Shown here in pieces: positions 17,123 to 24,419 of a DNA stretch of 64,000 nucleotides; positions within the stretch are counted from its first letter, which is position 1, and each line of letters opens with the position of its first letter. The stretch spans positions 372,001 to 436,000 of the forward strand of contig WIAF01000001.1 of the NCBI GenBank assembly GCA_014055465.1, in the 5' to 3' direction. The DNA is from Nitrospira sp. CR1.1. Lineage in GTDB: Bacteria > Nitrospirota > Nitrospiria > Nitrospirales > Nitrospiraceae. Made by a program: the position numbers and the translations under genes. Below the pieces are notes generated by a model. The model was not told the DNA's origin, did no database searches, and saw only the letters and a program-made list of their open reading frames with translations.

Positions 17123-17680
17123 CTAACGACCCTGATAACGAGGCAACTCCTCCGTCATGTCGGCGAGGCACTTATAGGCTTGGTCTTTTGCCGAAAGGAG
17201 TGGCGCCGTGACGGGCCATGCGATCGCCAATTCCGGATCGTTCCAGATGATACCCCGTTCATCCTGAGGGGAGTAGACGTCGGTGCACTTATACAGAAAC
17301 CCGGCCTCTTCGCTGAGCACACAAAACCCATGCGCAAAGCCTGGAGGGATGTACAGCTGCCGCATATTCGTCCCGGACAATTCTACCCCGTATGATTGTC
17401 CGAATGTCGGTGAGCCCTGTCGAATGTCGACCGCCACGTCATAGACCGTCCCTTTGACGACCATGACCAGTTTCCCTTGGGGGCGGGCCAACTGATAGTG
17501 CAGGCCTCTCAACGTGCCGCGGACGGACCAGGAAAAGTTATCCTGCACGAAGGGCTTGGTGATTCCTGCCGCGTCATAGCGCGACTCGCGAAAGATCTCC
17601 ACAAACTTTCCACGCGCATCCCCGAAGACATCCGGCTCGATCTGAAACAGGCCGCTGAGCGGCGTTGGTGTAATCTGCAT
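17123..17680 (-). CDS. rfbC: dTDP-4-dehydrorhamnose 3,5-epimerase
   Basis: Cupin-fold epimerase of the dTDP-L-rhamnose pathway, acting on dTDP-4-keto-6-deoxyglucose in the cytoplasm. At 185 aa it has the usual length. Family motifs include VFGDARGKFVEIFRESRY, the catalytic-His segment LRGLHYQ, QGKLVMVVKGTVYDVAVD and IPPGFAHGFCVLSEEA. The start at 17680 matches the family N-terminus (MQITPTPLSG) and has a GAGGGG ribosome binding site; the longer frame is not supported. No other rhamnose genes are nearby. Confidence 0.95.
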   Translation of the reverse strand: MQITPTPLSGLFQIEPDVFGDARGKFVEIFRESRYDAAGITKPFVQDNFSWSVRGTLRGLHYQLARPQGKLVMVVKGTVYDVAVDIRQGSPTFGQSYGVELSGTNMRQLYIPPGFAHGFCVLSEEAGFLYKCTDVYSPQDERGIIWNDPELAIAWPVTAPLLSAKDQAYKCLADMTEELPRYQGR

Positions 17681-17821
17681 GACCCCCTCTTGAATGGAAT
17701 ACCGTTGGACAGGCGCATCATACCCTCTTCTTCGCATGGGGAACAGCTGATCGTGCACAGCGCGAGCGAACCCCGCGCAGGAAGAACGCGCGCGACTAGT
17801 CGCGGCCTGAAGGATCGGATG

Positions 17822-18211
17822 TCAAGGATCGGATGTCGGAGGAGTATCCGGATACAGCTTCTGCAAACGATCAATCAGCGGTTCTGCGGCAGGACTGCTG
17901 GGGCGTGTGGGCTCGCTGGGGGGATGGTCCCAGGTCAACGTTGAAACCCCCGCCTCCGCAAAGAGCTGTCGAATCGTGGCCACCAGGGCGTCGAGCGTTA
18001 ACTCAGTGCCAGAGCGCAAATCCAGCACGCGTTCCTGCTCATTGGTCGGCGGAGGATCAGTGCTGACCAGCGCCCAACAGGCATCGAACACCCTGCGCCG
18101 GAGGTCTTCCGGCACATTCAGTGTTTCAAGGCCTGACGTACATAGGGCCGACACCACGAGCACGAATTGAAGGTCGGGCATTCCCGGGCGCTGGATATTG
18201 AGGGATTGCAT
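17822..18211 (-). CDS. Hypothetical protein, about 129 aa
   Basis: I do not recognise this family. From ATG 18211 it is a small soluble acidic protein with a hydrophobic helix (LQFVLVVSALCTSG) near the N-terminus, a central helical region and a Pro/Ser-rich C-terminal third. The upstream part of the open frame, to 18307, lacks family-like sequence and overlaps the promoter region of the divergent MoaD-like gene. Coding is supported by open-frame length and composition only. Confidence 0.5.
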   Translation of the reverse strand: MQSLNIQRPGMPDLQFVLVVSALCTSGLETLNVPEDLRRRVFDACWALVSTDPPPTNEQERVLDLRSGTELTLDALVATIRQLFAEAGVSTLTWDHPPSEPTRPSSPAAEPLIDRLQKLYPDTPPTSDP

Positions 18212-18321
18212 AATGGTAATATTAGTCGCGGCCGCCAGGGGAGTCAATTTGCATCCATGCACCCAAGCGGCACAATGAGAACCGGCTGCATGCTGTATAT
18301 CGATCAAGAGGATAGCTTCGC

Positions 18322-18594
18322 ATGATTACGATTACACTGATGGGACAACTTCAAACGACAGACGGAGAACGAGACATCGCCTGCGAATTGCCCGCCCCTG
18401 TGACGGTGCGGCAGGTGATTCAACGGCAGGGCCGCGGCCTTCGCCACATGCTGCAACTTTTGCGGGAGAAAAAGGTACTGGTCACCATCAACAAACGCAT
18501 CGCCAGCGAAGATTCGATGGTGCAGGATGGAGATGCAGTGCGTTTCGTGGGGCATGACGGCGCCGGAGGGAGCGGGTTGGCCCCGTCATTCTAA
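18322..18594 (+). CDS. MoaD/ThiS-family ubiquitin-like protein with extended C-terminus
   Basis: Beta-grasp protein of 90 aa related to sulfur carriers MoaD and ThiS. It has the family pattern of strand, helix (TVRQVIQRQG), VLVTINKRIA and DGDAVRFV near the end. In sulfur carriers the protein ends in Gly-Gly, which is adenylated and thiocarboxylated. Here GAGG is followed by seven more residues (SGLAPSF), so the tail would have to be trimmed or the protein does something else. No E1-like or molybdopterin gene is adjacent. The ATG at 18322 is well placed 14 bp after an AAGAGGAT site. Confidence 0.8.
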   Translation: MITITLMGQLQTTDGERDIACELPAPVTVRQVIQRQGRGLRHMLQLLREKKVLVTINKRIASEDSMVQDGDAVRFVGHDGAGGSGLAPSF

Positions 18595-18644
18595 GACAAC
18601 CATACCGCCACTGACCGTCAGGCCGGATCGCTGCGGACAATGCA

Positions 18645-18677
18645 AGGGCCGGTGCCATACAGGAACGCACCGGCCCT
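18645..18677 (-). terminator. Hairpin downstream of the HU gene, possible bidirectional terminator
   Basis: A perfect 11-bp stem (18645-18655 with 18667-18677) and an 11-nt loop lie between the convergent MoaD-like and HU genes. The flanking sequence is only moderately T-rich on the minus strand, so termination efficiency is uncertain. Confidence 0.6.
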
Positions 18678-18702
18678 GGAATCGAACGAGGAACGAGGCT
18701 GA

Positions 18703-18990
18703 CTATTTCTTTCCGAGGATCGAATCTTTGGCCATTTTGGCAACCCGGAACTTCACCACGCGCTTGGCGGGAATCTTGATCGGCTCACCGGTCTGCGGAT
18801 TTCGGCCCATGCGCGCCTTCCGATTGGCGAGCACCAGCTTCCCGATGCCGGGGACCACGAAAGCGTTCTTCGCTTCACGATAGGCAAGGGCGGCGAAATC
18901 GTCCAGGAATTGGACGGCCGTCTTCTTCGTAATTCCCGCCTTTCCAGCAAGATGGTCAGCAATCTGCGATTTCGTCATCGACTTGGCCAT
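18703..18990 (-). CDS. hup: HU-family DNA-binding protein
   Basis: Nucleoid-associated histone-like protein of 95 aa that bends DNA as a dimer. It shows MTKSQIADHLAGKAGITKK at the start, the FxDxFAALAYREAK helix, the GIGKLVLANRKARMGRNPQTG beta-arm region (cited in part), and a KIPAKRVVKFRVAK end. It is HU-like rather than IHF because of the arm and C-terminus. A GGGAGGAA ribosome binding site precedes the ATG. Monocistronic, with a hairpin downstream. Confidence 0.95.
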   Translation of the reverse strand: MAKSMTKSQIADHLAGKAGITKKTAVQFLDDFAALAYREAKNAFVVPGIGKLVLANRKARMGRNPQTGEPIKIPAKRVVKFRVAKMAKDSILGKK

Positions 18991-19287
18991 GCGTTCCTCC
19001 CTTTGAACAACGAATGAAAGTGAACTGACTTGTGCGGTCTGCGATCTATAAACTCGTACGTACAGAGGTGGAGCCGGAAATCTGCGCGTGGTCTGCAGAA
19101 TCAGTCCGAAAACAGGGCGAGAGTGTATCCAAAGCCCCAGGGGCTGTCAAGAGCCGACAGATGGAATCATGCGCGCCCAGACTGGCGACACGCACGTTTG
19201 ATGCCCTTGCGCGCCACGCAGATCACAGAGTAGAGTACACGGACGCATCGTTGCTCAGCGTCATACTCAGAAACAAGAGGCGTCTTC
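18991..19287. other. Intergenic region between HU and the next + strand gene
   Basis: About 300 bp that should contain the promoters of the divergent flanking genes. An 8-bp palindrome GTACGTAC lies near 19055. I see no small gene or RNA in it. Confidence 0.45.
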
Positions 19288-19845
19288 ATGGCCAAAGAAC
19301 TTCCTATCCTCCCCTCGACTGCCCAGCCCGCTGAAGGCACCGCACCCGAAGCAGTTATCTACTCGCGGGTCTTTTGTAAGAATGACAATGCCCCTCCCCT
19401 TCGCCTGCTGGTGGAGTTTTTGAAATCGCGAGGGCAGACGCCGATCCTTCCTCCGGACATGGACGACTCTATGCTGGATGAATGGGCATGGGTCCAGGTG
19501 GTGCTCGGGTATGCGCGCGAACGCAAACCGATCCATGTGTTTTGTATCCGCGACCGCGGGACGTATCAGGATCTCTTCGAACAAGAGCAGAAACAATTTC
19601 GCGAAGATCTATCCTCCCATGATGAGCTTGAAGCCAGCCTGGCGCAGGAACACGTGACACGCGCGCGCTTCATCCTGACCACCCGCATGATTGAGGCCGA
19701 TGTCACGGAGGAAGGCTACGATTTCAACGGCTGGATCCTGGAGTTTTTCCAGGAGCACTGTAACGGTATTGTGCAGATCGATCAGCAAGGGTTTTTTTCT
19801 CCGAAAGGAGAACTCATCGTCGATCTCTCCCTGCCTGAAGAGTAG
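19288..19845 (+). CDS. Conserved hypothetical protein, 185 aa
   Basis: Unrecognised soluble protein without signal peptide or membrane helix. Visible features are an acidic helix (DLFEQEQKQFREDLSSHDEL) in the middle, a hydrophobic segment before it (VQVVLGYARERKPIHVFCIRD), and two isolated cysteines. The next gene, a YkgJ protein, starts 4 bp after the stop, so the two are co-transcribed and possibly translationally coupled. The ATG is preceded by a weak AAGAGG site. Confidence 0.75.
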   Translation: MAKELPILPSTAQPAEGTAPEAVIYSRVFCKNDNAPPLRLLVEFLKSRGQTPILPPDMDDSMLDEWAWVQVVLGYARERKPIHVFCIRDRGTYQDLFEQEQKQFREDLSSHDELEASLAQEHVTRARFILTTRMIEADVTEEGYDFNGWILEFFQEHCNGIVQIDQQGFFSPKGELIVDLSLPEE

Positions 19846-19849
19846 CCTC

Positions 19850-20458
19850 ATGGGGACCGATGCATCCGCCCCGCTCCCCCTGCCCATCTTTCAACAGGCC
19901 TCACACTGGTTTCGGCGTGCCCGGGCCTCGTTGCTTGGCGCCATTCCCTGCAGTCAAGGCTGCTGCCAGTGCTGTATCGGTATCTTTCCCGTTACTCAGC
20001 TCGATGTCCTGGAGTTGCACCGTGGCCTCAACCTGTTACCCTCCAACCACCGAGCCGCAATCGTCACGCGTGCGAAAGAGCAGATCGCCTCACTTGAAGT
20101 AACCTACCCGGATCTTCGATCCAAACCGAATCTTGATGAATGGGCGGATAGCAGCATCGATGACATGGTTGAACGCTTTGCAAACCTTCCCTGTCCTGCC
20201 CTCGCAGAAGACGGAAGTTGCGGCATTTATGCGTTCAGACCCATCACTTGCCGCACAATGGGTGTGCCTGTTGAATCTGATGGAATGGTCCATGGCGCCT
20301 GCAGCGTCCAGACCGCCATACCCATTATCCGGCCCTCACGGAGCTTGAAGACAGAATCGGAACGATTGGCTGAAGACGAGGCGATGGCCCTGTCAATCCT
20401 GCGCCGGGTTCAGCCGGAGGCGGGCGACGAACTGCTCCTGCCATATGGATTCGTCTAG
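19850..20458 (+). CDS. YkgJ-family cysteine cluster protein
   Basis: Protein of 202 aa with the cysteine pattern of the YkgJ (putative zinc- or iron-chelating) family. IPCSQGCCQCC near residue 40 is followed by CPALAEDGSCGIYAFRPITCR and a final Cys in HGACSVQ. The real start is ATG 19850, 4 bp after the upstream stop; the longer open frame begins inside the preceding gene. Members of this family are proposed Fe-S or metal-binding proteins of unknown role. A second YkgJ protein is at 34.6 kb. Confidence 0.85.
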   Translation: MGTDASAPLPLPIFQQASHWFRRARASLLGAIPCSQGCCQCCIGIFPVTQLDVLELHRGLNLLPSNHRAAIVTRAKEQIASLEVTYPDLRSKPNLDEWADSSIDDMVERFANLPCPALAEDGSCGIYAFRPITCRTMGVPVESDGMVHGACSVQTAIPIIRPSRSLKTESERLAEDEAMALSILRRVQPEAGDELLLPYGFV

Positions 20459-20525
20459 CTCGCGCATCAACTCCCTAGACAGAAACAGAACCGCTATGCT
20501 AATGTGCCTGGTCTGACCGACGGGA

Positions 20526-20602
20526 GCGCCTGTAGCTCAGCTGGATAGAGCATCAGCCTCCGGAGCTGAGGGCCACAGGTTCAAATCCTGTCAGGCGCAC
20601 CA
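20526..20602 (+). tRNA. tRNA-Arg (anticodon CCG)
   Basis: Cloverleaf with acceptor arms GCGCCTG and CAGGCGC, D arm AGCTCAGCTGGATAGAGC, and an anticodon stem TCAGC/GCTGA around loop CTCCGGA (anticodon CCG, codon CGG). The T arm contains GGTTCAAATCC. The 3' CCA is encoded at 20600-20602. Confidence 0.95.
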
Positions 20603-20649
20603 ATCGCTCTGTCAGGCACGTCACGATCGAGACATAGTACACACCGGTG

Positions 20650-20725
<76 letters not shown>

Positions 20726-20811
20726 TTTTCTTCCTTAATCTTCTCAAACACTTGCGATTCTGGCCGGACTGACTCTCCCCTCATTTCTACCGTTGGTGCC
20801 GACTTTTGGTG

Positions 20812-20931
20812 TCAAACTTTTTCAAACTCCCGATCTAGCACATCGACATAGCGGCGGTTCCCGCTCGGCATCCATTTGGCGTAGTGCTTCAAGGTCGTCG
20901 TCGGCTTCGAGTGTCCGAGCTGTTGAAGGAC
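20812..20931 (-). pseudogene. C-terminal remnant of a tyrosine recombinase (integrase)
   Basis: Reading the minus strand from 20931 to the stop at 20812-20814 gives 39 residues. They include QQLGHSKPTTTLKHYAKWMP and then SGNRRYVDVLD. This is the end of a phage-type tyrosine integrase, with the conserved LGH box and the Tyr nucleophile in KHYAKW. An in-frame stop lies directly before this segment and no start or N-terminal domain is found, so the gene is truncated. Its place next to tRNA-Lys fits an old integration event. Confidence 0.85.
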
Positions 20932-21038
20932 CTAGCCTAACGGCAGCCATTCAGACAGTAGTAAAGAGGCGTGGACGTGTCGGCGGCATACGCGATCCAT
21001 CTGTCCAGATCAGAGCACTCTGGCAACAGAAATGTGGC

Positions 21039-21215
21039 CTAACTCGGGGCGTCGAAATAATCCGGCGAGAAGGTACGTCCACACTGATTACAATGCCACT
21101 CCGGTCGCTGGATCGCGCCACGCCGCCGAGGATGGTCCGGCCTGATCAAGAGACGTTCTGGGACGACTGGAATCCGGCACGAAGGACAGTAATGAATAGG
21201 TTCTTCACGCGCCAT
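21039..21215 (-). CDS. Small zinc-ribbon protein, 58 aa
   Basis: A short minus-strand reading frame encodes 58 residues with two CxxC knuckles: CPSC (from residue 10) and CNQC (from residue 42). They are separated by a basic segment rich in Arg and Pro, and FSPDYFDAP ends the protein. The spacing is that of a zinc ribbon. No close family name can be given. The ribosome binding site is weak (GGTAG) and an ACCAAC/GTTGGT repeat lies just upstream. It is too small to be certain, but the double CxxC pattern is unlikely by chance. Confidence 0.6.
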   Translation of the reverse strand: MAREEPIHYCPSCRIPVVPERLLIRPDHPRRRGAIQRPEWHCNQCGRTFSPDYFDAPS

Positions 21216-21504
21216 TGTCTACCAACGAGTTGGTTGGGGGGAAGCGCCTCGGGCCTTCACGCCTCGACCCATATTCTAAGTGGCACATGCCAAGATCGGG
21301 ATCATACAGGAGAAATATCAGATCCGATCCAGGTAGAGCTACTGAGATCAGAGAAAGAATCTACAAGGAGAAAATTATATTCAGATCTAGGCACGTCCAT
21401 CACATCGAGGAAGAATCTCCATGCGGGGCGTATTCCTCAGGCAGCGTCCGTATGTTGCATGTCTACTCCCTCATATTGGCAAGCGCATACCTACCGTATT
21501 CAAC
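21216..21504. other. Gene-poor stretch of low coding potential
   Basis: About 290 bp between the small zinc-ribbon gene and the stop of the membrane-protein gene. Open frames here have no recognisable content, and the base composition is more AT-rich than the flanks. No RNA or repeat was seen. Confidence 0.45.
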
Positions 21505-22245
21505 TCACACTGTGTCTCTCATTGAGTCATTGAACGCATCAAACAACCACATCCAGAGGCCAAGCTCAACGGCATAGAGCATCCAGGGCAGGAGGAGAAA
21601 CCAAAGCAGCGCCTTTCGCCACGCGAGGGCGAAGGTTTTGGTTGCGCCACAGTAACTCACCACCACAGACCAAAACGACAGCAGCACGAAGATGAGCGTC
21701 CAACTCCCCTCCGCATTCCTAGCCATGCGGTAATTGGGAAACAGGAGGGTCTCGGCTATCATGACCACGACGACCGGAAGAGCATACACCAGTGACGAAT
21801 AGACGAACAGTAGCCGAGGCCGGAGGGCATCCAACGTGGTGGCTCCCGACCACTTGAGACGAAGGCGATACCACCAACCACCCAGATACCAGAACAGGGG
21901 AATATTGAACGCCCCGAGCACCAACAACGCGGCCCAGAGCGTACTCCACGAATTGAGCAACCACGGACTTACTTCCGACCATCCGGAAACACTCTGACCC
22001 ATCTCCGCACGGAGAATGTGCTGCTCAATCCTGTCCACCATAGAGGCGACCCCGAGGCAGAACGTCGCCAAGAGGAGGAGAAGCGGCCGCGCAAGATCGT
22101 CAAGGGACGTAAAGAAGTGCGAGGGGTTCACAAACAGAGTCACCAAGCGATGAGGAGAGTATACCGCAGGTGACTGCGCTCTTTGGAGGTGGGTAGGCGA
22201 CTGGTCGGATGGCTCTTTGAGGCCGACTGCGGGCTGGTTGTGCAT
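21505..22245 (-). CDS. Yip1-like integral membrane protein
   Basis: Protein of 246 aa with about five hydrophobic segments (near residues 50-70, 105-125, 150-175, 185-205 and 215-235) and a hydrophilic N-terminus. The order of segments and the short LVTLFVNPSHFFTSL lead-in resemble bacterial Yip1-domain membrane proteins of unknown function. Two Trp-rich helices (FWYLGGWWYRLRLKW) stand out. It sits alone in the island-like segment. A 7-2-7 palindrome lies about 50 bp upstream. Confidence 0.7.
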   Translation of the reverse strand: MHNQPAVGLKEPSDQSPTHLQRAQSPAVYSPHRLVTLFVNPSHFFTSLDDLARPLLLLLATFCLGVASMVDRIEQHILRAEMGQSVSGWSEVSPWLLNSWSTLWAALLVLGAFNIPLFWYLGGWWYRLRLKWSGATTLDALRPRLLFVYSSLVYALPVVVVMIAETLLFPNYRMARNAEGSWTLIFVLLSFWSVVVSYCGATKTFALAWRKALLWFLLLPWMLYAVELGLWMWLFDAFNDSMRDTV

Positions 22246-22296
22246 GGTTAGGGATTACCTCTTCTCCGGTGACTATGGTCGTCGCCTCATTGACCG

Positions 22297-22312
22297 GTAC
22301 GTACTTACGTAC
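22297..22312. promoter_or_regulatory. Perfect inverted repeat upstream of the Yip1-like gene
   Basis: GTACGTA and TACGTAC flank a 2-bp centre in a 16-bp palindrome, about 52 bp upstream of the Yip1-like start codon. Its size and position suit a dimeric repressor operator. No cognate regulator is identified. Confidence 0.4.
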
Positions 22313-22990
22313 TAGTGCAGCAGTATCACCGAATCACGGCATCCGACCATTCGCGATTGGAGGCAGGGTAGAACAGGATTCGTCATAGCAACAATTGCCC
22401 ACGCTGGGGACAGGGCTGCACGAACGAGGGGGAAGAAGTAGTTGAACGGTTCACAGACCAGAACTTGCCTTAAAATCGTTCATCGGTCGGGGACCCGTTT
22501 GCTCGAAGGGGTTTGAACATGAGCAAATGGCAAAATCCCTGCAAATATCGCAATCGATATCCTGGCGCTTGCATAGGGAGGTTCATCGGACTGTCGTTTT
22601 TTAATTTTGAGATAGGTTCTAGTCTGCAGACACCCACGGGTACGTTTGAAATTGTGACAAAGACCGGCAAATTCCTCCCCGTTCTTATACGTTCAGCAAT
22701 CTTCTGATGTCAGGAAAATAAACATTCCCAACACTTCCCCCTAGACAGTATTATGATTTTGATACTTAATATCATGTAACAGCTACCCTGCTTCGATCTT
22801 CGGCGTAACCGGGACTTGAAGGATTCATAAAGTCCCGCGCATGAAGGTGTGACGGCGCTGACCATGCCCATCAGTCCGGAGAAGCAGCGTGGGAATGAAC
22901 CCGCTGGATGGAGAGGTGGCGACACCGTCCCCTGGCCCCTCTCCATTCAACGGCTTCTGACACAATATTGGGGCGGGAAAGGACCGAACG
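22313..22990. other. Long non-coding or poorly coding stretch
   Basis: About 680 bp without a convincing gene. A 62-codon + strand frame from ATG 22519 is preceded by GAAGGGG and could encode a peptide, but its sequence resembles nothing I know. An AT-rich patch near 22730-22790 may hold the promoter of the zinc-ribbon genes that follow. Confidence 0.4.
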
Positions 22991-23197
22991 ATGAAATGCT
23001 CCCGATGTGGTGGGTATATGGCGACCGAACCATCCAATGATTTCTATTGTCCCGAAGGTCGTTGGCGATGCGTCAACTGCGGAGCTCGCGACGCGCGTCA
23101 TTCCCATTATTCTCATATCCCTGCAGAAAAATCGCCGCAAACCATGTCCAATCGTCGGGAAAATCATGCGCACACCGCGCTTCTTCCTTCGGCTTAG
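22991..23197 (+). CDS. Small zinc-ribbon protein, 68 aa
   Basis: Starts with MKCSRCGGYM and continues to a second pair in WRCVNCGAR, a classic CxxC-x20-CxxC zinc ribbon confined to the first 35 residues. The C-terminal half is low in complexity. A GGAAAGGA ribosome binding site lies 7 bp before the ATG. Very small proteins beginning with MxCxRC and ending the ribbon with WRCxNCG are, to my knowledge, frequent in Nitrospira genomes; their function is unknown. Confidence 0.75.
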   Translation: MKCSRCGGYMATEPSNDFYCPEGRWRCVNCGARDARHSHYSHIPAEKSPQTMSNRRENHAHTALLPSA

Positions 23198-23244
23198 CAC
23201 GATACATTCACAATACGCTCTATCAGTGATGCAGGAGTTCACCA

Positions 23245-23400
23245 ATGAAGATTTATGACTGCCCCCGATGCCGACACCGCAGCTTGGTTCCAACCGGAGG
23301 TTTTTTGTATTGCGGACAGTGCGACTTCGCCATCACGGCCTGTGCCCTAGCCGTTGAACTACGGGCACGCAACCCCTCGCAGCACACCCCGAAACACTGA
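23245..23400 (+). CDS. Small zinc-ribbon protein, 51 aa
   Basis: This frame encodes 51 residues starting MKIYDCPRCRHRS, with a second pair in LYCGQCDFA, followed by a helical tail. The 4-Cys ribbon is compact. A CAGGAG ribosome binding site lies 8 bp before the ATG, and the stop is followed by a hairpin that can end the transcript. It lies 47 bp after the preceding zinc-ribbon gene, so they probably share a transcript. Confidence 0.75.
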   Translation: MKIYDCPRCRHRSLVPTGGFLYCGQCDFAITACALAVELRARNPSQHTPKH

Positions 23401-23426
23401 CCCTCCAATCCAGTACCCTTGAGAAA

Positions 23427-23470
23427 AAGGGTGCAGTGGCTTGCCCACTGCGCCTACCCTTTTGTGTCTT
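23427..23470 (+). terminator. Terminator after the two zinc-ribbon genes
   Basis: The arm AAGGGTGCAGTGG (23427-23439) pairs with CCACTGC and ACCCTT on the right (to about 23462) with a small bulge. It is followed by a T-rich run. It lies 27 bp after the stop of the 51-aa zinc-ribbon gene. Confidence 0.65.
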
Positions 23471-23865
23471 TATCTCTTTGTAGATCTTGAAACTCTCCGC
23501 CACTGCGACTGCCTCCCGCATTCGATCCACGCCAACAACTATCTACGTGCATATTCCCTCGACGGGACACCACGATCGAGCCAGTGAACTCGGCCCACCG
23601 CACCCCCCACTATGCCATCGACTTATCGCGTCCGGTTTTGGCCCCGGTATCTAAACGGATTCACCATTATCGGATCAGATACGACGTCCATTCTTACCTA
23701 GGACAACAGAGTGCTTTCCACAACAAGATGGCTGGTCAATATAAGGGAATTTTGGCTTTCTCACCCGGCCATAAATGATAGCTCGTGGTACGCGAGTTGC
23801 TCTTGATCAGGGCATCACGTCTCAATTGATGCGGCAGCATGCCGACAAAAGAAAGCGAGGGGATC
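23471..23865. other. Non-coding stretch
   Basis: About 395 bp after the terminator in which I find no convincing gene. Open frames of up to about 64 codons show no family features or ribosome binding sites. Confidence 0.45.
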
Positions 23866-23943
23866 ATGATCTGGGCCATTATCATTGCCGGAACCTATGT
23901 CGCGGGAATTTACCTTATTCGTTTGGTATGGTGGCAGGAGTGA
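23866..23943 (+). CDS. Possible single-helix membrane peptide, 25 aa
   Basis: An ATG preceded by GCGAGGGG opens a 25-residue frame that is almost wholly one hydrophobic helix (MIWAIIIAGTYVAGIYLIRL) ending in WWQE. The stop overlaps the start of the next small frame (TGATG), a typical sign of translational coupling. It is too short to be sure. Confidence 0.45.
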   Translation: MIWAIIIAGTYVAGIYLIRLVWWQE

Positions 23944-24161
23944 TGAATTCTCAGGTGCAGCACGGTCGAGAGGAATACGCAGCCTATCTGCGCTACACCC
24001 CGTTTGACATACTTACCGTCCCGTATCGAGACCGATTATCCTCCATGGCAACACAGGTCCACTATGAGCGCAATCTCCACACGGATATCCCCAACACCAT
24101 CCGGATCGGACAGATACCCCTGGATCGGATACCCACCGACGAACGTGCACTCGACAGATGA
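23943..24161 (+). CDS. Possible small soluble protein, 72 aa
   Basis: A 72-residue frame whose ATG overlaps the stop of the membrane peptide by one base. It is rich in Arg, Tyr and Asp, has no cysteine and resembles no family I know. Coupling to the upstream peptide is the main support. Confidence 0.4.
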   Translation: MNSQVQHGREEYAAYLRYTPFDILTVPYRDRLSSMATQVHYERNLHTDIPNTIRIGQIPLDRIPTDERALDR

Positions 24162-24165
24162 CCAT

Positions 24166-24324
24166 ATGTCCATCAAACCCTCGTATTGTTGCCCTCTGTG
24201 TGCTGGAATCGTGCGTCGATCTGAACGCCGTGGGTGGCGCGATTTCTTTTGGCATCTCTTGGGTCGCTTTCCCTGGCGGTGTCGCTCCTGCAGTCATCGC
24301 TTCCATGCCGTCAATCGCGAATAA
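24166..24324 (+). CDS. Small zinc-ribbon protein, 52 aa
   Basis: Encodes 52 residues with CCPLCAGIVRRSERRG at the start and WRCRSCSHRFHA near the end. This is the CPxC...RRSxRRG...(P)xRCxxCxHRF pattern of a tiny zinc-ribbon family that I associate with Nitrospira and relatives. The basic Arg-rich loop between the knuckles suggests nucleic-acid or protein contacts. It begins 4 bp after the preceding small frame. Confidence 0.7.
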   Translation: MSIKPSYCCPLCAGIVRRSERRGWRDFFWHLLGRFPWRCRSCSHRFHAVNRE

Positions 24325-24419
24325 TTTCCTCCCGTGCTCCTGGCAATATTTGGAAATGACCACCAGTGGAGTAGCCCCCTCTAAGGTGGGATGTTACGGT
24401 TCTCTCTCGTAACACTACA

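Noticed and set aside
20793..21533. 246-codon open frame on the + strand downstream of tRNA-Lys
   Set aside because: It runs antisense to the integrase remnant and the small zinc-ribbon gene, has no family resemblance or ribosome binding site, and a composition typical of random translation.
22849..23040. 63-codon frame overlapping the start of the 68-aa zinc-ribbon gene
   Set aside because: No ribosome binding site and no conserved features; the overlapping ribbon gene is better supported.
23584..23778. 64-codon frame in the gap after the zinc-ribbon terminator
   Set aside because: No ribosome binding site and no family-like pattern; treated as non-coding.
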